A stretch of 64,000 nt of DNA from Stomorhina lunata (Eukaryota; Arthropoda; Insecta; Diptera; Rhiniidae), in the NCBI GenBank assembly GCA_933228675.1, contig OW121742.1:12813475-12877474 (forward strand). The letters are read 5' to 3'. The notes beneath the pieces are model-generated. The model was given only the letters and a program-made list of their open reading frames with translations. It made no database searches and was not told the origin of the DNA. This document shows positions 24,660 to 36,654 of this stretch, in pieces. The position numbers and the translations under genes were made by a program. The first letter of the stretch is position 1; the number at the start of each line of letters is the position of its first letter.

Positions 24660-27600
24660 TTTTCATAGAAAATTTTAACATTAAAAATTTTTTATAGAAA
24701 ATTTTAACATCCAAAATTTTCTATTGAAAATTTTTATACTAAAAAATATTCTATAGAAAATTTTAACATCAAAAATTTTCTATTGAACATTTTAACATCA
24801 AAAATTTTCTATTGAACATTTTAACATCAAAAATTTTCTATAGAAAATTTTAACATCAAAAATTTTCTATAGAAAATTTTAACTCAAAAATTTTCTATAG
24901 AAAATTTTAAAATCAAAAATTTTCTATAGAAAATTTCAACATCAAAAATTTTCTATAAAAAATTTTAACATCAAAAATTTTCTATAGAAAATTTTAACAT
25001 CAAAAATTTTCTATAGAAAATTTTAACATCAAAAATTTTCTATAGAAAATTTAAGATTAAAAATTTTCTATAGAAAATTTAACATCAAAAATTTTCTTTA
25101 GAAAAGTTTGACATTAATAATTTTTTATAGAAAACTTAAACATCAAAAATTTTCTATAGAAAATTTTAACATTAAAAATTCTTCTAAAGAAAATTTTATC
25201 ATCAAAAATGTTCTATAGAAAATTTTAGATCAAAAATTTTCTATTAAAATTTTAACATCAGAAATTTTCTATAAAATATTTAAACATCAAAAATTTTCTA
25301 TAGAAAATTTTAACACCAAAAATGTTCTTGGAAAATTTTAACATCAAAAATTTTCTATAAAAAATATAGTAAATTATAAAATATATAGAAAATTTTAACA
25401 TCAAAAATTTTCTATAGAAAATTTTAACATCAAAAATTTTCTATAGAAAATTTTAGCATCAAAAATTTTCTATAGAAAATTTTAGCATCAAAAATTTTCT
25501 ATAGAAAATTTTAACATAAAAAATTTTCTATAGAAAATTTTAACATAAAAAATTTTCTATAGAAAATTTTAACATCAAAAATTTTCTACAGAAAATTTTA
25601 ACATCCAAAATTTTCTATAGAAAATTTTAACATTAAAAAATTTTCTATAGAAAATTTTAACATCAAAAATTTTCTACAGAAAATTTTAACATCAAAAATT
25701 TTCTATAGAAAATTTTAACATTAAAAAATTTTCTATAGAAAATTTTAACATCAAAAATTTTCTACATAAAATTTTAACATCAAAAATTTTCTATAGAAAA
25801 TTTTAACATCAAAAATTTTTTATAAAAAAATTTAACATCAAAAATTTTCTATAGAAAATTTTAACATCAAAAATTTTCTATAGAAAATTTTAACATCAAA
25901 AATTTTCTATAGAAAATTTTAACATCATTTTTTTTTAAACTTTAACATTAAAAATTTTCTTTAAAAACTTTAACATCAAAAATATTCTATAGAATATTTT
26001 AAAATCAAAATGTTTTTTTTTAAACATCAAACATTTTGTAGAGAAAACTTTAACACTAAAAATTTTCTAGAGAAAATTTAACATCAAAAATTTTCTGCAG
26101 AAAATTTAACATCAAAAATTTTCTGCAGAAAATTTAACATCAAAAATTTTCTGCAGAAAATTTTAGCATCAAAAATTTTCTATAGAAAATTTTAACATCA
26201 AAAATTTTCTATAGAAAATTTTAAAATCAAAAATTTTCTATAGAAAATTTTAACATAAAAAATTTTCTATAGAAAATTTTAACATCAAAAATTTTCTATA
26301 GAAAATTTTAACATCAAAAATTTTCTATAGAAAATTTTAACATCAAAAATTTTCTATAGAAAATTTTAAAATCAAAAATTTTCTATAGAAAATTTTAACA
26401 TCAAAAATTTTCTATAGAAAATTTTAACATCAAAAATTTTCTATAGAAAATTTTAACATCAAAAATTTTCTATAGAAAATTTTAACATCAAAAATTTTCT
26501 ATAGAAAATTTTAAAATCAAAAATTTTCTATAGAAAATTTTAACATCAAAAATTTTCTATAGAAAATTTTAACATCAAAAATTTTCTATAGAAAATTCTA
26601 ACATCAAAAATTTTCTATAGAAAATTTTAACATCAAAAATTTTCTATAGAAAATTTTAACATCAAAAATTTTCTATAGAAAATTTTAACATCAAAAATTT
26701 TCTATAGAAAATTTTAACATCAAAAATTTTCTATAGAAAATTTAACATCAAAAATTTTCTGTAAAAAATTTTAACATCAAAAATTTTCTGTAAAAAATTT
26801 TAACATCAAAAATTTTCTGTAAAAAATTTTAACATCAAAAATTTTCTGTAAAAAATTTTAACTTCAAAAATTTTCTATAAAAAATTTTAACATCAAAAAT
26901 TTTCTATAGAAAATTTTAAAATCAAAAATTTTCTATAGAAAATTTTAACATCAAAAATTTTCTATAGAAAATTTTAACATCAAAAATTTTCTATAGAAAA
27001 TTTTAACATCAAAAATTTTCTATAGAAAATTTTAACATCAAAAATTTTCTATAGAAAATTTTAACATCAAAAATTTTCTATAGAAAATTTTAACATCAAA
27101 AATTTTCTATAGAAAATTTTAACATCAAAAATTTTCTATAGAAAATTTTTACATCAAAAATTTTCTATAGAAAATTTTAACATCAAAAATTTTCTATAGA
27201 AAATTAAAGATCAAAAATTTTCTAAGAAAATTTAACATCAAAAATTTAACATAAAAAATTTAAGATCAAAAATTTTCTATAGAAAATTTAACATAAAAAA
27301 TTTTCTATAGAAAATTTTAACATCAAAAATTTTCTATAGAAAATTAAAGATCAAAAATTTTCTAAGAAAATTTAACATCAAAAATTTAACATAAAAAATT
27401 TAAGATCAAAAATTTTCTATAGAAAATTTAACATCAAAAATTTTTCTAAAGAAAATTTTAACATCAAAAATGTTCTATAGAAAATTTTAGATCAAAAATT
27501 GTCTATTAAAATTTTAACATCAGATATTTTTTATAAAATATTTAAACATCAAAAATTTTCTATAGAAAATTTTAACATCAAAAATTTTTTATGGAACATT

Positions 27601-28075
27601 TTAAAATCAAAAATTTTCGATAGAAAATTTTAACACCGAAAATGTTCTTGGAAATTTTTAACATCAAAAATTTTCTATAAAAAATATAGAAAATTTTAAC
27701 ATCAAAAATTTTCTGTAGAAAATTTAACATCAAAAATTTTCTGTAGAAAATTTAACATCAAAAATTTTCTATAGAAAATTTAACATCAAAAATTTTCTAT
27801 AGAAAATTTAACATCAAAAATTTTCTATAGAAAATTTTAAAATCAAAAATTTTCTATAGAAAATTTTAACATCAACAATTTTCTATAGAAAATTTTAACA
27901 TCAAAAATTTTCTATAGAAAATTTTAACACCAAAAATTTTCTATAGAAAATTTTAACACCAAAAATTTTCTATAGAAAATTTTAACACCAAAAATTTTCT
28001 ATAGAAAATTTTAACACCAAAAATTTTCTATAGAAAATTTAACACCAAATCTCTATAGAAAATTTTAACATTAAA
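24660..28075. repeat. A+T minisatellite array 4, 29-bp unit, largest array
   Basis: More than 100 units of AAAATTTTCTATAGAAAATTTTAACATCA. The first 22 bp form a perfect palindrome centred on CTATAG. Diverged units flank runs of identical ones. Some subtypes cluster: CTGCAG at 26090-26160, CTGTAA at 26755-26865, and a longer two-unit repeat ending in AACATAAAAAATTTAAGATC at about 27205-27290 that recurs at 27345-27420. The array continues at 28530-28755 after the foldback insertion. Confidence 0.97.
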
Positions 28076-28104
28076 CATTTTCTCAAAAATAACAATAGTC
28101 GGGA

Positions 28105-28525
28105 TGTAAATATTATTAAAAAAAAAGTGTATTTGCATTTGATCCCAAATCTGTTACATTTATTTATTAATGTAACAGACCAATTTATTGATAAAAAGCC
28201 AAAAAATGTTTGCGGAGAAACCAAATTCCTCGACGCGTTTCGATGTGGGAAGTGGAAGGTAGATGAAAACTGAAAAATTTTTGTTTTCGTTTAGTCGATA
28301 ATCTACGCTTTTACTTTTGGTTTATGAACATAATGCGAGGTTTTCGATCTGTCTAAATTGGGGATAATCCTCCTGAAGAGATGGCTTAACCAACCATCGA
28401 AACGCGTCGAGGAATTTGGTTTCTCCGCAAACATTTTTTGGCTTTTTATCAATAAATTGGTCTGTTATATTAATAAATAAATGTAACAGATTTGGGATCA
28501 AATGCAAATACACTTCCTTTTTTTT
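28105..28525. mobile_element. Foldback element with 125-bp inverted arms
   Basis: Left arm 28118-28245 and right arm 28396-28521 are near-exact reverse complements. Shared blocks read GTATTTGCATTTGATCCCAAA, TGTAACAGACCAATTTATTG, AAAAAGCCAAAAAATGTTTG and AATTCCTCGACGCGTTTCGATG. About 150 bp separates the arms. There is no transposase. The element lies inside array 4, whose unit continues on both sides, so it inserted after, or was carried along with, the array. The two 61-63-codon frames are mirror translations of the arms. Confidence 0.9.
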
Positions 28526-28529
28526 AATT

Positions 28530-28755
28530 AAACATTTTCTATAGAAAATTTTAACACCAAAAGTTTTCTATAGAAAATTTTAACATCAAAAATTTTCTAC
28601 AGAAAATTTTAACATCAAAAATTTTCTATAGAAAATTTTAACAGCAAAAATTTTCTATAGAAAATTTTAACAGCTAAAATTTTCTATAGAAAATTTTACA
28701 TCAAAAATTTTCTATAGAAAATTTAACATGCAAAATTTTCTACAGAAAAATTTTT
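28530..28755. repeat. Continuation of minisatellite array 4
   Basis: Eight more AAAATTTTCTATAGAAAATTTTAACATCA-type units past the foldback element, with AACACC and AACAGC variants as in the last units on the left side. Confidence 0.93.
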
Positions 28756-29599
28756 GTCCAAAACTTAAATACCAAAAGTTTTGAAACCCAGGTGATCATG
28801 GCTTTATCTATTGCGATCCATTATCTTTTTTTTTGTGCAAAAAAAAACAACCAAATCGTTGTTATTGGTCCTATCAGTATCGCGTTGGCTTATCATCTAA
28901 TGACGTTGCGGTTTAAGTGCCGTCTCTTCACGTTTCATCAAAAAAATTGTCGTTATATTTTACAGTATTTTTATATTTTTTTCTTGGTACTTATTTATTT
29001 ATTAATCACATATTAAACAAAATAAATAGAATAACAATAATAAAGTGTGAAATTTTGTTTTTCGTCATTAATTGTAGAATGTTTTCTATTTACTTTTTTT
29101 ATTACTTTAAAGCAATTTTTCCTCTATAATCATTTAACTCTGATAAACGCAAATTAAAGAAAAAAATTCCTAAAAATTTGGCGCGCAATTTTCGGTTACT
29201 TCGGAAGTCGAGTCGTAGAGAGCGGACCCATAATTTCAAATTTTGTTTTACTTCTTGGCGTGTTTTTGATTTGAGCTGATAATGTCGTTCGTTTATAATT
29301 TATTTATTTTTACGACCTACATAAATAAATACGAGTATATTCTCGTATTCGATGGAGGTCTCTGTAAAGATTTAATTGTATTTGTTATAGAATATTTTAA
29401 CAAATTCGTATTGACTCATTAAGCAAAAAATGTGCGAATTTCGTTGAAATAAATATTCGTAATTTTTTAATTTAGTTTTCGAGGAATATCAGCATTTTTG
29501 ATATCGAAAATTATTCCCTTAAAATTTTTCGATACATACAAATTATTTTTCGTAAATTCAAACAAAATTTTTTATGAAAAGCTAGTTTTTCTTCTGTTG
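28756..29599. other. Gene-free stretch
   Basis: Two short overlapping frames (28792-29016, 28917-29129) show no start context, motif or codon bias. Nothing else is supported. Confidence 0.5.
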
Positions 29600-30560
29600 G
29601 AAGATATAGAAAATTTTTGATTTAAAATTTTTCTATAGAAATTTTTGATTTAAAATTTTTCTATAGAAAATTTTGATTTAAAATTTTTCTATAGAAATTT
29701 TTGATTTAAAAATTTTTCTATAAAAAATTTTTGATTTAAAAGTTTTCTATAGAAAATTTTTTATTTAAAAGTTTTCTATAGAAAATTTTTGATTTAAAAG
29801 TTTTCTATAGAAAATTTTTTATTTAAAAGTTTTCTATAGAAAATTTTTGATTTAAAAATTTTCTCTAAAACATTTTTGATTTAAAAGTTTTTTTCAGAAA
29901 ATTTTTGATTTAAAGTTTTCTAAAAAAAATTTTTGATTAAAACTTTTTTCTAGAACATTTTGTATATAAAAGATTTTTATAGAACATTTTGAAACCAAAA
30001 ATTTTCTATAGAAAACTTTTATTTAAAAATTTTCTACAGAAAATTTTTAATTCCTATAGAAAAGTTTAACATACAAAATTTTCCATAGAAAACTTTTAAT
30101 CAAACTTAAACTTTTAATAATTTTTTCAGAAAACTTTTAAATCAAAAATTTTAAATCAAAAAATTTCTATAGAAAACTTTTAAATCAAAAATTTTTTTAT
30201 AGAAAACTTTTAAATCAAAAATTAGCTATAGAACAATTTTGAATCAAAAATTTTCTATAGAAAACTTTTTAATCAAAAATTTCCTATAGAAAAATTTTAA
30301 TCAAAAATTTCCTATAGAAAACTTTTAATAAAAAATTTACTATAGAAAACTTTTACATCAAAAATTTTTACATCAAAACTTTTATTTTTTTATGTAATTT
30401 TCTATAGAAAACTTTTAATCAAAAATTTTCTATAGAAAACTTTTAATCAAAATTTTTCTATAGAAAACTTTTAATAAAAAATTTACTACAGAAAACTTTT
30501 ACATCAAAACTTTTAAATCAAAAATTTTTTATAAAAAATTTCAAATTTTTTCAAGAACTT
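29600..30560. repeat. A+T minisatellite array 5, 29-bp unit
   Basis: The units read TTTTTGATTTAAAAGTTTTCTATAGAAAA at the left end and drift to TTTAAATCAAAAATTTTCTATAGAAAAC at the right end. The CTATAGAAAA core is that of array 4. The right third is strongly degenerate. Confidence 0.92.
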
Positions 30561-30850
30561 TAAAACGCTAAGCTCGATTATCATGAAATCTCACATGGCT
30601 GTTGTGAAGCATTCGAGCTTAAGTCTAGAATTTGTAGTCAGGAGGGGAGCTATATGCTCTCCTCACTTTGGGTTTTGCGAAAATTAAAAACGATGCAGAA
30701 GTTACATTTTTGATATTAACAAATTTGTAGGCTTAAGTCGTCAAAAAGTTGAAATTTTTTTTCGAAGTCCAATTTTTCATAAACTATAGGAGATAAACCA
30801 TACGTGTAGCGATGTTTTTTTGTAGATCTCAGCTAGATTTAAGTTAGATT

Positions 30851-31014
30851 AGGGGCTGTTCACATATAACGTAACGCTATTTTCGCAGATTTTTACCAGC
30901 CCCCACCCCTGCGTAACACATTATACTAGAAAAACGTATACAAATTTCCTTCACCGTAACAAAAGTCATACCCCCTCCCCGCTAAGAGCATTACGTAATA
31001 TGTGAACAGCCCCT
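30851..31014. mobile_element. MITE with GGGGCTGTTCACATAT inverted ends
   Basis: The left end AGGGGCTGTTCACATATAACG and right end ACGTAATATGTGAACAGCCCCT are inverted repeats of about 22 bp around 120 bp of C-rich interior. It is a non-autonomous DNA element with no coding capacity. Confidence 0.8.
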
Positions 31015-31054
31015 TTGCATGATATTCTAGGTGAACCCTAGAATATCATGCAAA
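31014..31054. repeat. Perfect 18-bp hairpin
   Basis: TTTGCATGATATTCTAGG and its exact complement are separated by five bases (TGAAC). It directly abuts the MITE right end and the LINE relic. Confidence 0.95.
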
Positions 31055-31059
31055 TTGCA

Positions 31060-31965
31060 CTGTTGCAGATCCTAAAGTTCAGAAAAGAATCTGCTGCCTA
31101 GATGTCTGAGCCTTTGATTTTGGAGCCTTGGGCAGTGACAGAGAATGTGTTCTACCGCTTCGGACGAATTCTCATCTAGACATAAGCTGCAAAGGTCCGG
31201 AATGCTACCATCCTACCTATTTAAGCTCGAATTTAAGACACAGTGTCCCGTTAAGAACCCTATACATTATCTTAAGACCTCTTCAGACCTAGTAGAATTT
31301 TGGTTCTACTAATGTCCGGTTTAGGCCATAGAGCTCTTGATGTCCTACACGTAACCATGTTTCCCCATGTCTTTGTGGTTTCCTTGCTGATCCAAGACTT
31401 AATGCCCAGATAAAAATGGCAGTAAGGTGGGTCACCCTTTGACTCAAGTCTTGGCTCGAGCCTTGTCTAGCGATTTCGTCCGCAACTTCGTTGCCAGCGA
31501 TGTCACAATGACCCGGAACCCAGCACAATCTAATCATATAACTGAATAATAGGTCAAAAACAGCAATCCTACATTTTTTAAATAGTTTGGAGTTGATACT
31601 ATGTCCCCGAAGCGCCTTGAGCGCAGCCTGGTAATCGATGTATATAGTCAACTCACTATTTTCAGCTATAAAACCCTGGGTGAGCTCTGTAACCTTTCAA
31701 ATGGCAAAAATCTTTGTCGGAAGACACATCCGAGAGTCTGAAAGATTTCCTAATGTTTTGGTTCCTCAGGAAAACATCAGATCCAGTACCGCAATCCATT
31801 TTAGAACAATCTGTGGAGATCGAAATGCCTTGAAAAAGTGATGTTTGCCCCTTCCAGCCGAATCTATCAGGGATTACGATTTCTGGTGCTGTGCTAAACA
31901 GTAACACCTTGACTAAATAATTAGATCGTGGTAGATCTGACTCCAAGCCCAAGGAGTATGTCAAA
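31060..31965 (-). pseudogene. Decayed LINE 3' part: RNase H domain and C-terminal zinc-knuckle region
   Basis: Minus-strand frames read ISTDCSKMDCGTGSDVF (first Asp of RNase H), then after a frameshift ELTIYIDYQAALKALRG, then RLCWVPGHCDIAGNEVADEI. After further stops comes GFLTGHC, followed by a C-x2-C-x-H-x4-C pattern (LCSLCLDENSSEAVEHILCHCP). RNase H followed by LTGHC and a Cys/His cluster is the usual 3' end of I/R1/jockey-group LINEs. At least two frameshifts and several stops break it; the RT and endonuclease are missing. Confidence 0.85.
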
Positions 31966-32089
31966 TTTAGCTAGATTTCGTACATATAAAAATCTTTTAT
32001 ATCGGATCAATAATTTGACTTTTGGATCGTTTTTAATTTTTGAAAAACTCGATGTACCCTACTTTGAGGGCATATAGCTCCCCTCCTGA

Positions 32090-32944
32090 TAAGTCTACAG
32101 ACTGCAAAGTTCTTGAATTATTTCATCCTATGACTGACACAACTATTTTTATTTTTTCGAACCACTCTTTGGTGTAAATAGTATAAGTTTTATTAGCATT
32201 TAAGTTCAATTTCGACTATCCAAAATATTTAAATAGAAGTCAATATATTTAAGTCAAAGTTCTTCAATAGATTTCTTCTTTCCAATTTTTTTAAGGATAT
32301 ATAACAATATAAAAAGAAACAGTTTCCCAATAGAAAGTAAATTTGAAAAAAAAAATCATAGACTGAATATAGGCTCGCGTCATACTGTTCCATAAGTACA
32401 TGGGAGCTAATATCAACCGATTTCGCCCAATTTCAATTCTTGCCAAATTTTCTTTCCCTAGCTTCATTAATTGTGGTACTATCGGGTTTTCAACAGGTAG
32501 ATGGATGGGTAGCCAACAGACAGACGATCATTGCTAAAATGAATATTAAAAGAATGGAAGAAGGAGAAGGACTTAAATCATAGCATTCAATATTATGGGA
32601 ATTTCAGACGGAATGAAAATCTAAATATACCGACTTTTTTTTTGATGATAAGTATAAAAACTATAGGAATAATCTAACAAAAAACTAAAAATTTAAATTT
32701 TGTTGGATAATCAGCAAATCTTGTTTATCACTGTAATTATTAAGATCTTCAATATTTAATCATTAGGATGAATATAGTGAAATATTCATTAAATTTTATC
32801 ATTTAAATGTTAATTGTTAACACTAAATTATTCCACTTCATTGAAAAATCTAATTTTTTTTTCGTTATAATTCTTTTGGAAGATAAAAAAAATCTATTTT
32901 GCTTAACGAAGTGATAATCTCCATAAATTAATTTATATACAAAC
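32090..32944. other. Gene-free stretch
   Basis: A+T-rich with no ORF or repeat that I can support. Confidence 0.5.
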
Positions 32945-33735
32945 AAGTAAGAAAGTGCTATAGTCGGTCAAGCCCGACCATACGATACCCTTCACCATTA
33001 AGGTACTCTTTTTACTGTTATAAAGGAAAATATTTACAAAATTTTGCCATCATACAAACATTTTTTCAAAACTTATATATTTAAGCTGTTTTCGTCATTT
33101 GGACTTACATGAGAGCAAGGGTCAAATGTGGACCGATTATCTCAAAATTTGGCAAGTTGATTACAGTTGTTACAAAAATTACGTACAAAAAATAAACATA
33201 AAATTCTAATTATCTTCAGATTTACGAGCGTTTTAGTGATTTTTATCTCATTTAGTGCATTTTGGCAGAAGAGTTTGTATGGGAGCTATGGTCAAATGTG
33301 GACCGATTTCAACAAAATTTGGTAGAGTGATTTACGTTTACATAAACAGTATTTGTTTCAAATTTCATGAAAAAATATTGATATCTGTGGCCAATATATC
33401 AATTCCGGGAAGTGGGACCTATGGGAGGTACCATAAATAATGGACCGATTTTGACGAAATCAATCAATAGCCATGGTCCTATTATTAAAAAATGATCTGT
33501 GCCAAATTTCATCAAATTATCTTTAGAATTGCGACCTGTAGTTTGATTACAAGGTTTACATGGGGGTCCAGCCAGCCAGCCAGCCAGACGGACGGACGGA
33601 CATCGCTAAATCGACTCAGAAAGTGATTCTAAGCCTATTGGTATACTAAAAGATGGGTCTTTTATATTTCTATGCGTTACATACATCAGCACAAACTTAT
33701 AATACCCTTTCCACCTATGGTGGTGAAGGGTATAA
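32945..33735 (+). mobile_element. Helitron-like non-autonomous element, longest copy
   Basis: Same ends as the copies at 16481 and 50907: AAGTAAGAAAGTGCTATAGT and CGACCATACGATACCCTTCACCA at the left, and the ACCCTTTCCACCTATGGTGG hairpin ending GGGTATAA at the right. Internally the phrase GGTCAAATGTGGACCGATT occurs twice, followed by a short tetranucleotide block (CAGC)n-(GGAC)n at 33571-33601. Subterminal inverted repeats, a short tandem-repeat core and a 3' hairpin resemble the DINE-1/HINE layout. No Rep/helicase is encoded. Confidence 0.7.
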
Positions 33736-34689
33736 ATACTCATACCATCTTATTTGCCACCTTTCTAATCATTGTCAGCTCATCATTATTTTCTACATAT
33801 TTACTAAATATATCTTTCATTTTTATGTTTAAGTAAAAATCTAAAAATTTTGCTCAAGTTACGTTTTAGAAGCTTCTTTTTAAGTCAATTCTAGTCTAGT
33901 CTGGCTGGTGATCAAGAATTAATTTTAACCGAAAAACACAATTTGTTGTTATTTTTTTGAAATTTTATTATGAATTTAAGGCGAATAAGAAACGATTTAA
34001 ATTTAAAACAAAACAAGAAAATAACACGGTGTTGAGTTAAGTTGATAAGATGTTAAAACACGTCATTCTTCCCAAAAAAAAAATATATATAATTTTTTAA
34101 AAAATTTAGATTGAGATTCAAACATGATTAAACAATAAAGCAAACGTTTTAGCCTCTTAACGAGTAGCATAAACCGAAAAAATCGCAAAATACATTTTAT
34201 ATATGAGCATAAAGTTAAAAGTTAAAATATAATAAAGATGACAATTTACAAATATTGTTATTAGTAAAACAAGACAAAAGATAAATAATTAAATAAACAA
34301 AACAGGTCTTCTTTTTATACAATAACAAAAGATTAAATTATAAAAAACACGAGATTTTGACTAATTGAATTTATTTTTTTTTAACCAAAAACAAGTATCA
34401 GATTTATTCATTAATTTATCTTAAAGTTTTAGTTTATTACACCCTAAATTTGGCTGACGCAGTTAATCATTACTAAAACAATCATTTAGATTGGTTTTAT
34501 TATTTAATTATTATTTATTTAATTCTTCTAAAATTATGTCAAAATTATAATATCGCCCCAAAAAAATCGCACAACTGACTGATCACATTTAAAGCAGTCA
34601 AGTGTGTTATTTATTATGATCATCTGATTTTGTTCTTTTTCAAAATTGTTTATAACAATCGATTGACAGTGTAATGGGGCAGTAGCAAA
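33736..34689. other. Gene-free stretch
   Basis: A+T-rich; nothing recognised. Confidence 0.5.
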
Positions 34690-36600
34690 ATTGCTCAAAT
34701 GTATACAAAATATTTTCATAAAAAATTTTCTATACAAATAGTTTAACCGAAAATTTAAATGTAAAACAATTTTTATAAAAATTTTTGATGAAGAAATTTT
34801 AATAGAAAAAATTTCGGTAGGAACATTTTTATACAAAAACTTTCTATGAAAATTTTCAATATAACAATTTTTATAAACATTTCAGAAAACAATTTTTTAT
34901 AGAAACATTTTCGACATAAAATGCTTATAGAAAAATTTTTGGTACAAAAATTTTATAAAAACATTTTCGGTGTGAACCTTTTTTTGTAGAAAAATTTCCG
35001 GTGAAAAAATTTTTACAGTAAAATTTTCCATGAAAAATGTTTATAGAAAAATTTTCGATGAAAAAATTTTTCTATAAAAATTTTATTAAAAAAATTTCGG
35101 TATAAAATTTTTATAGAAAAATTTTCTATAAAAAAATTTTTAAAAAAGAAAATTTGTCGGAATAAAATTTTAATAGAAAAATTGGTATACAATTTTTACA
35201 GAAAAATTCCGGTAAAAATTTTTATAGAAAAATTTTCGGTATTAAACTTTTATAGAAAAATTTTCGGTATAAAATTTTTATAAAAAAATTTTCGGTATAA
35301 AATTTTTATAGAAAAATTTTCGGTATAAAATTTTTATAGAAAAATTTTCGGTATAAAATTTTTATAGAAAAATTTTCGGTATAAAATTTTATAGAAAAAT
35401 GTTCGGTGAAAAAATTCTTATAGAAAAATTTTCGGTGAAAATATTTTTATAGAAAAATTTTCGGTGAAAAAATTTTTATAGAAAAATTTTCGGTGAAAAA
35501 ATTTTTATAGAAAAATTTTCGGTGAAAAAATTTTTATAGAAAAATTTTCGGTGAAAAAATTTTTATAGAAAAATTTTCGGTGAAAAAATTTTTATAGAAA
35601 AATTTTCGGTGAAAAAATTTTTATAGAAAAATTTTCGGTGAAAAAATTTTTATAGAAAAATTTTCGGTGAAAAAATTTTTATAGAAAAATTTTCGGTGAA
35701 AAAATTTTTATAGAAAAATTTTCGGTGAAAAAATTTTCGGTGAAAAAATTTTTATAGAAAAATTTTCGGTGAAAAAATTTTTATAGAAAAATTTTCGGTG
35801 AAAAAATTTTTATAAAAAAATTTTCGGTGAAAAAATTTTTATAGAAAAATTTTTTATAGAAAAATTTTCGGTGAAAAAATTTTTATAGAAAAATTTTCGG
35901 TGAAAAAATTTTTATAGAAAAATTTTCGGTGAAAAAATTTTTATAGAAAAATTTTCGGTGAAAAAATCTTTATAGAAAAATTTTCGGTGAAAAAATTTTT
36001 ATAGAAAAATTTTCGGTAAAAAAGTTTTTATATAAAAATTTTCGGTATAAAAATTTTTATAGAAAAATTTCCGTATACAATTTTTTTATAGAAAATTTCT
36101 TGTATACAAAAGCAAAATTTCCGCATACAATATTTTTTTGAAAACTTTTTGGAGAAAAAATATTTATAGAAAAATTATCGGTGAAAAATTTGTATAGAAA
36201 AACTTTAGATAGAAGAACTTTAGGTATAAAAATTAAATAGCAAAATTTTCAGTTTATAATGATTTTAAAAAAGTTTGATATTGTTGAAAAACTTTTAATA
36301 GAAACATTTTTGATACTAAAATTGTTATCTTCGGAATTTTATATTCGAAAAAAAAAATCGGTGAAAAAAATTTTATAGAAAAATTTTCAAGGAAAACAAT
36401 TTTTATAGAAAAATTTTCAAGTAAAACAATTTTTGTAGACAAATTTTCGGTAAAAAAATTTTTATCAAAAAATGTTCGATATGAAATTTAAAAAAAAAAT
36501 TTCGATAAAAAAATTTTCGGTATAAAATTTTTATGGAAAAATTTTCGGTGAAAGAAATTTTGTAGACAAAGGAAAACAGTATTTATAGAAAAAATTTTTA
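34690..36600. repeat. A+T minisatellite array 6, 29-bp unit
   Basis: The central part (about 35220-36060) is nearly homogeneous: ATTTTTATAGAAAAATTTTCGGTGAAAAA, preceded by a subtype with CGGTATAAA. Both flanks decay gradually, with CGGTA, CGATG and CAAGTA variants. This is the pattern expected from unequal exchange focused in the middle. Confidence 0.95.
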
Positions 36601-36654
36601 AAAGGACAGAGAAAGTTATTCGAAGCACAATTCCAGCAGTTTTGAATTGTGAGA

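Larger units (their letters stand above)
30638..32089. mobile_element. 1.45-kb element with terminal inverted repeats, nest of other insertions
   Basis: The ends are a perfect 20-bp inverted repeat: TCAGGAGGGGAGCTATATGC at 30638-30657 and its complement at 32070-32089. Similarity continues inward for about 75 bp through ATTAAAAACGAT-CA-AAGT. TAAGTCTA occurs near both ends (about 30621 and 32090) but is offset by 10 bp on the left, so a target duplication is uncertain. Inside lie a small MITE, a hairpin and a decayed LINE. No transposase of its own is visible. Confidence 0.65.

Noticed and set aside
28039..28513. Two matching short proteins on the minus strand
   Set aside because: They are mirror translations of the two arms of the foldback element.
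24660..28755. Direct repeats of about 29 bp that superficially resemble a CRISPR array
   Set aside because: The repeats are contiguous with no unique spacers, and the window is plainly animal nuclear DNA with spliced genes.
28792..29129. Two overlapping ORFs of 74 and 70 codons with hydrophobic stretches
   Set aside because: Hydrophobicity follows from T-rich DNA; no signal peptide followed by a domain and no splice continuation.
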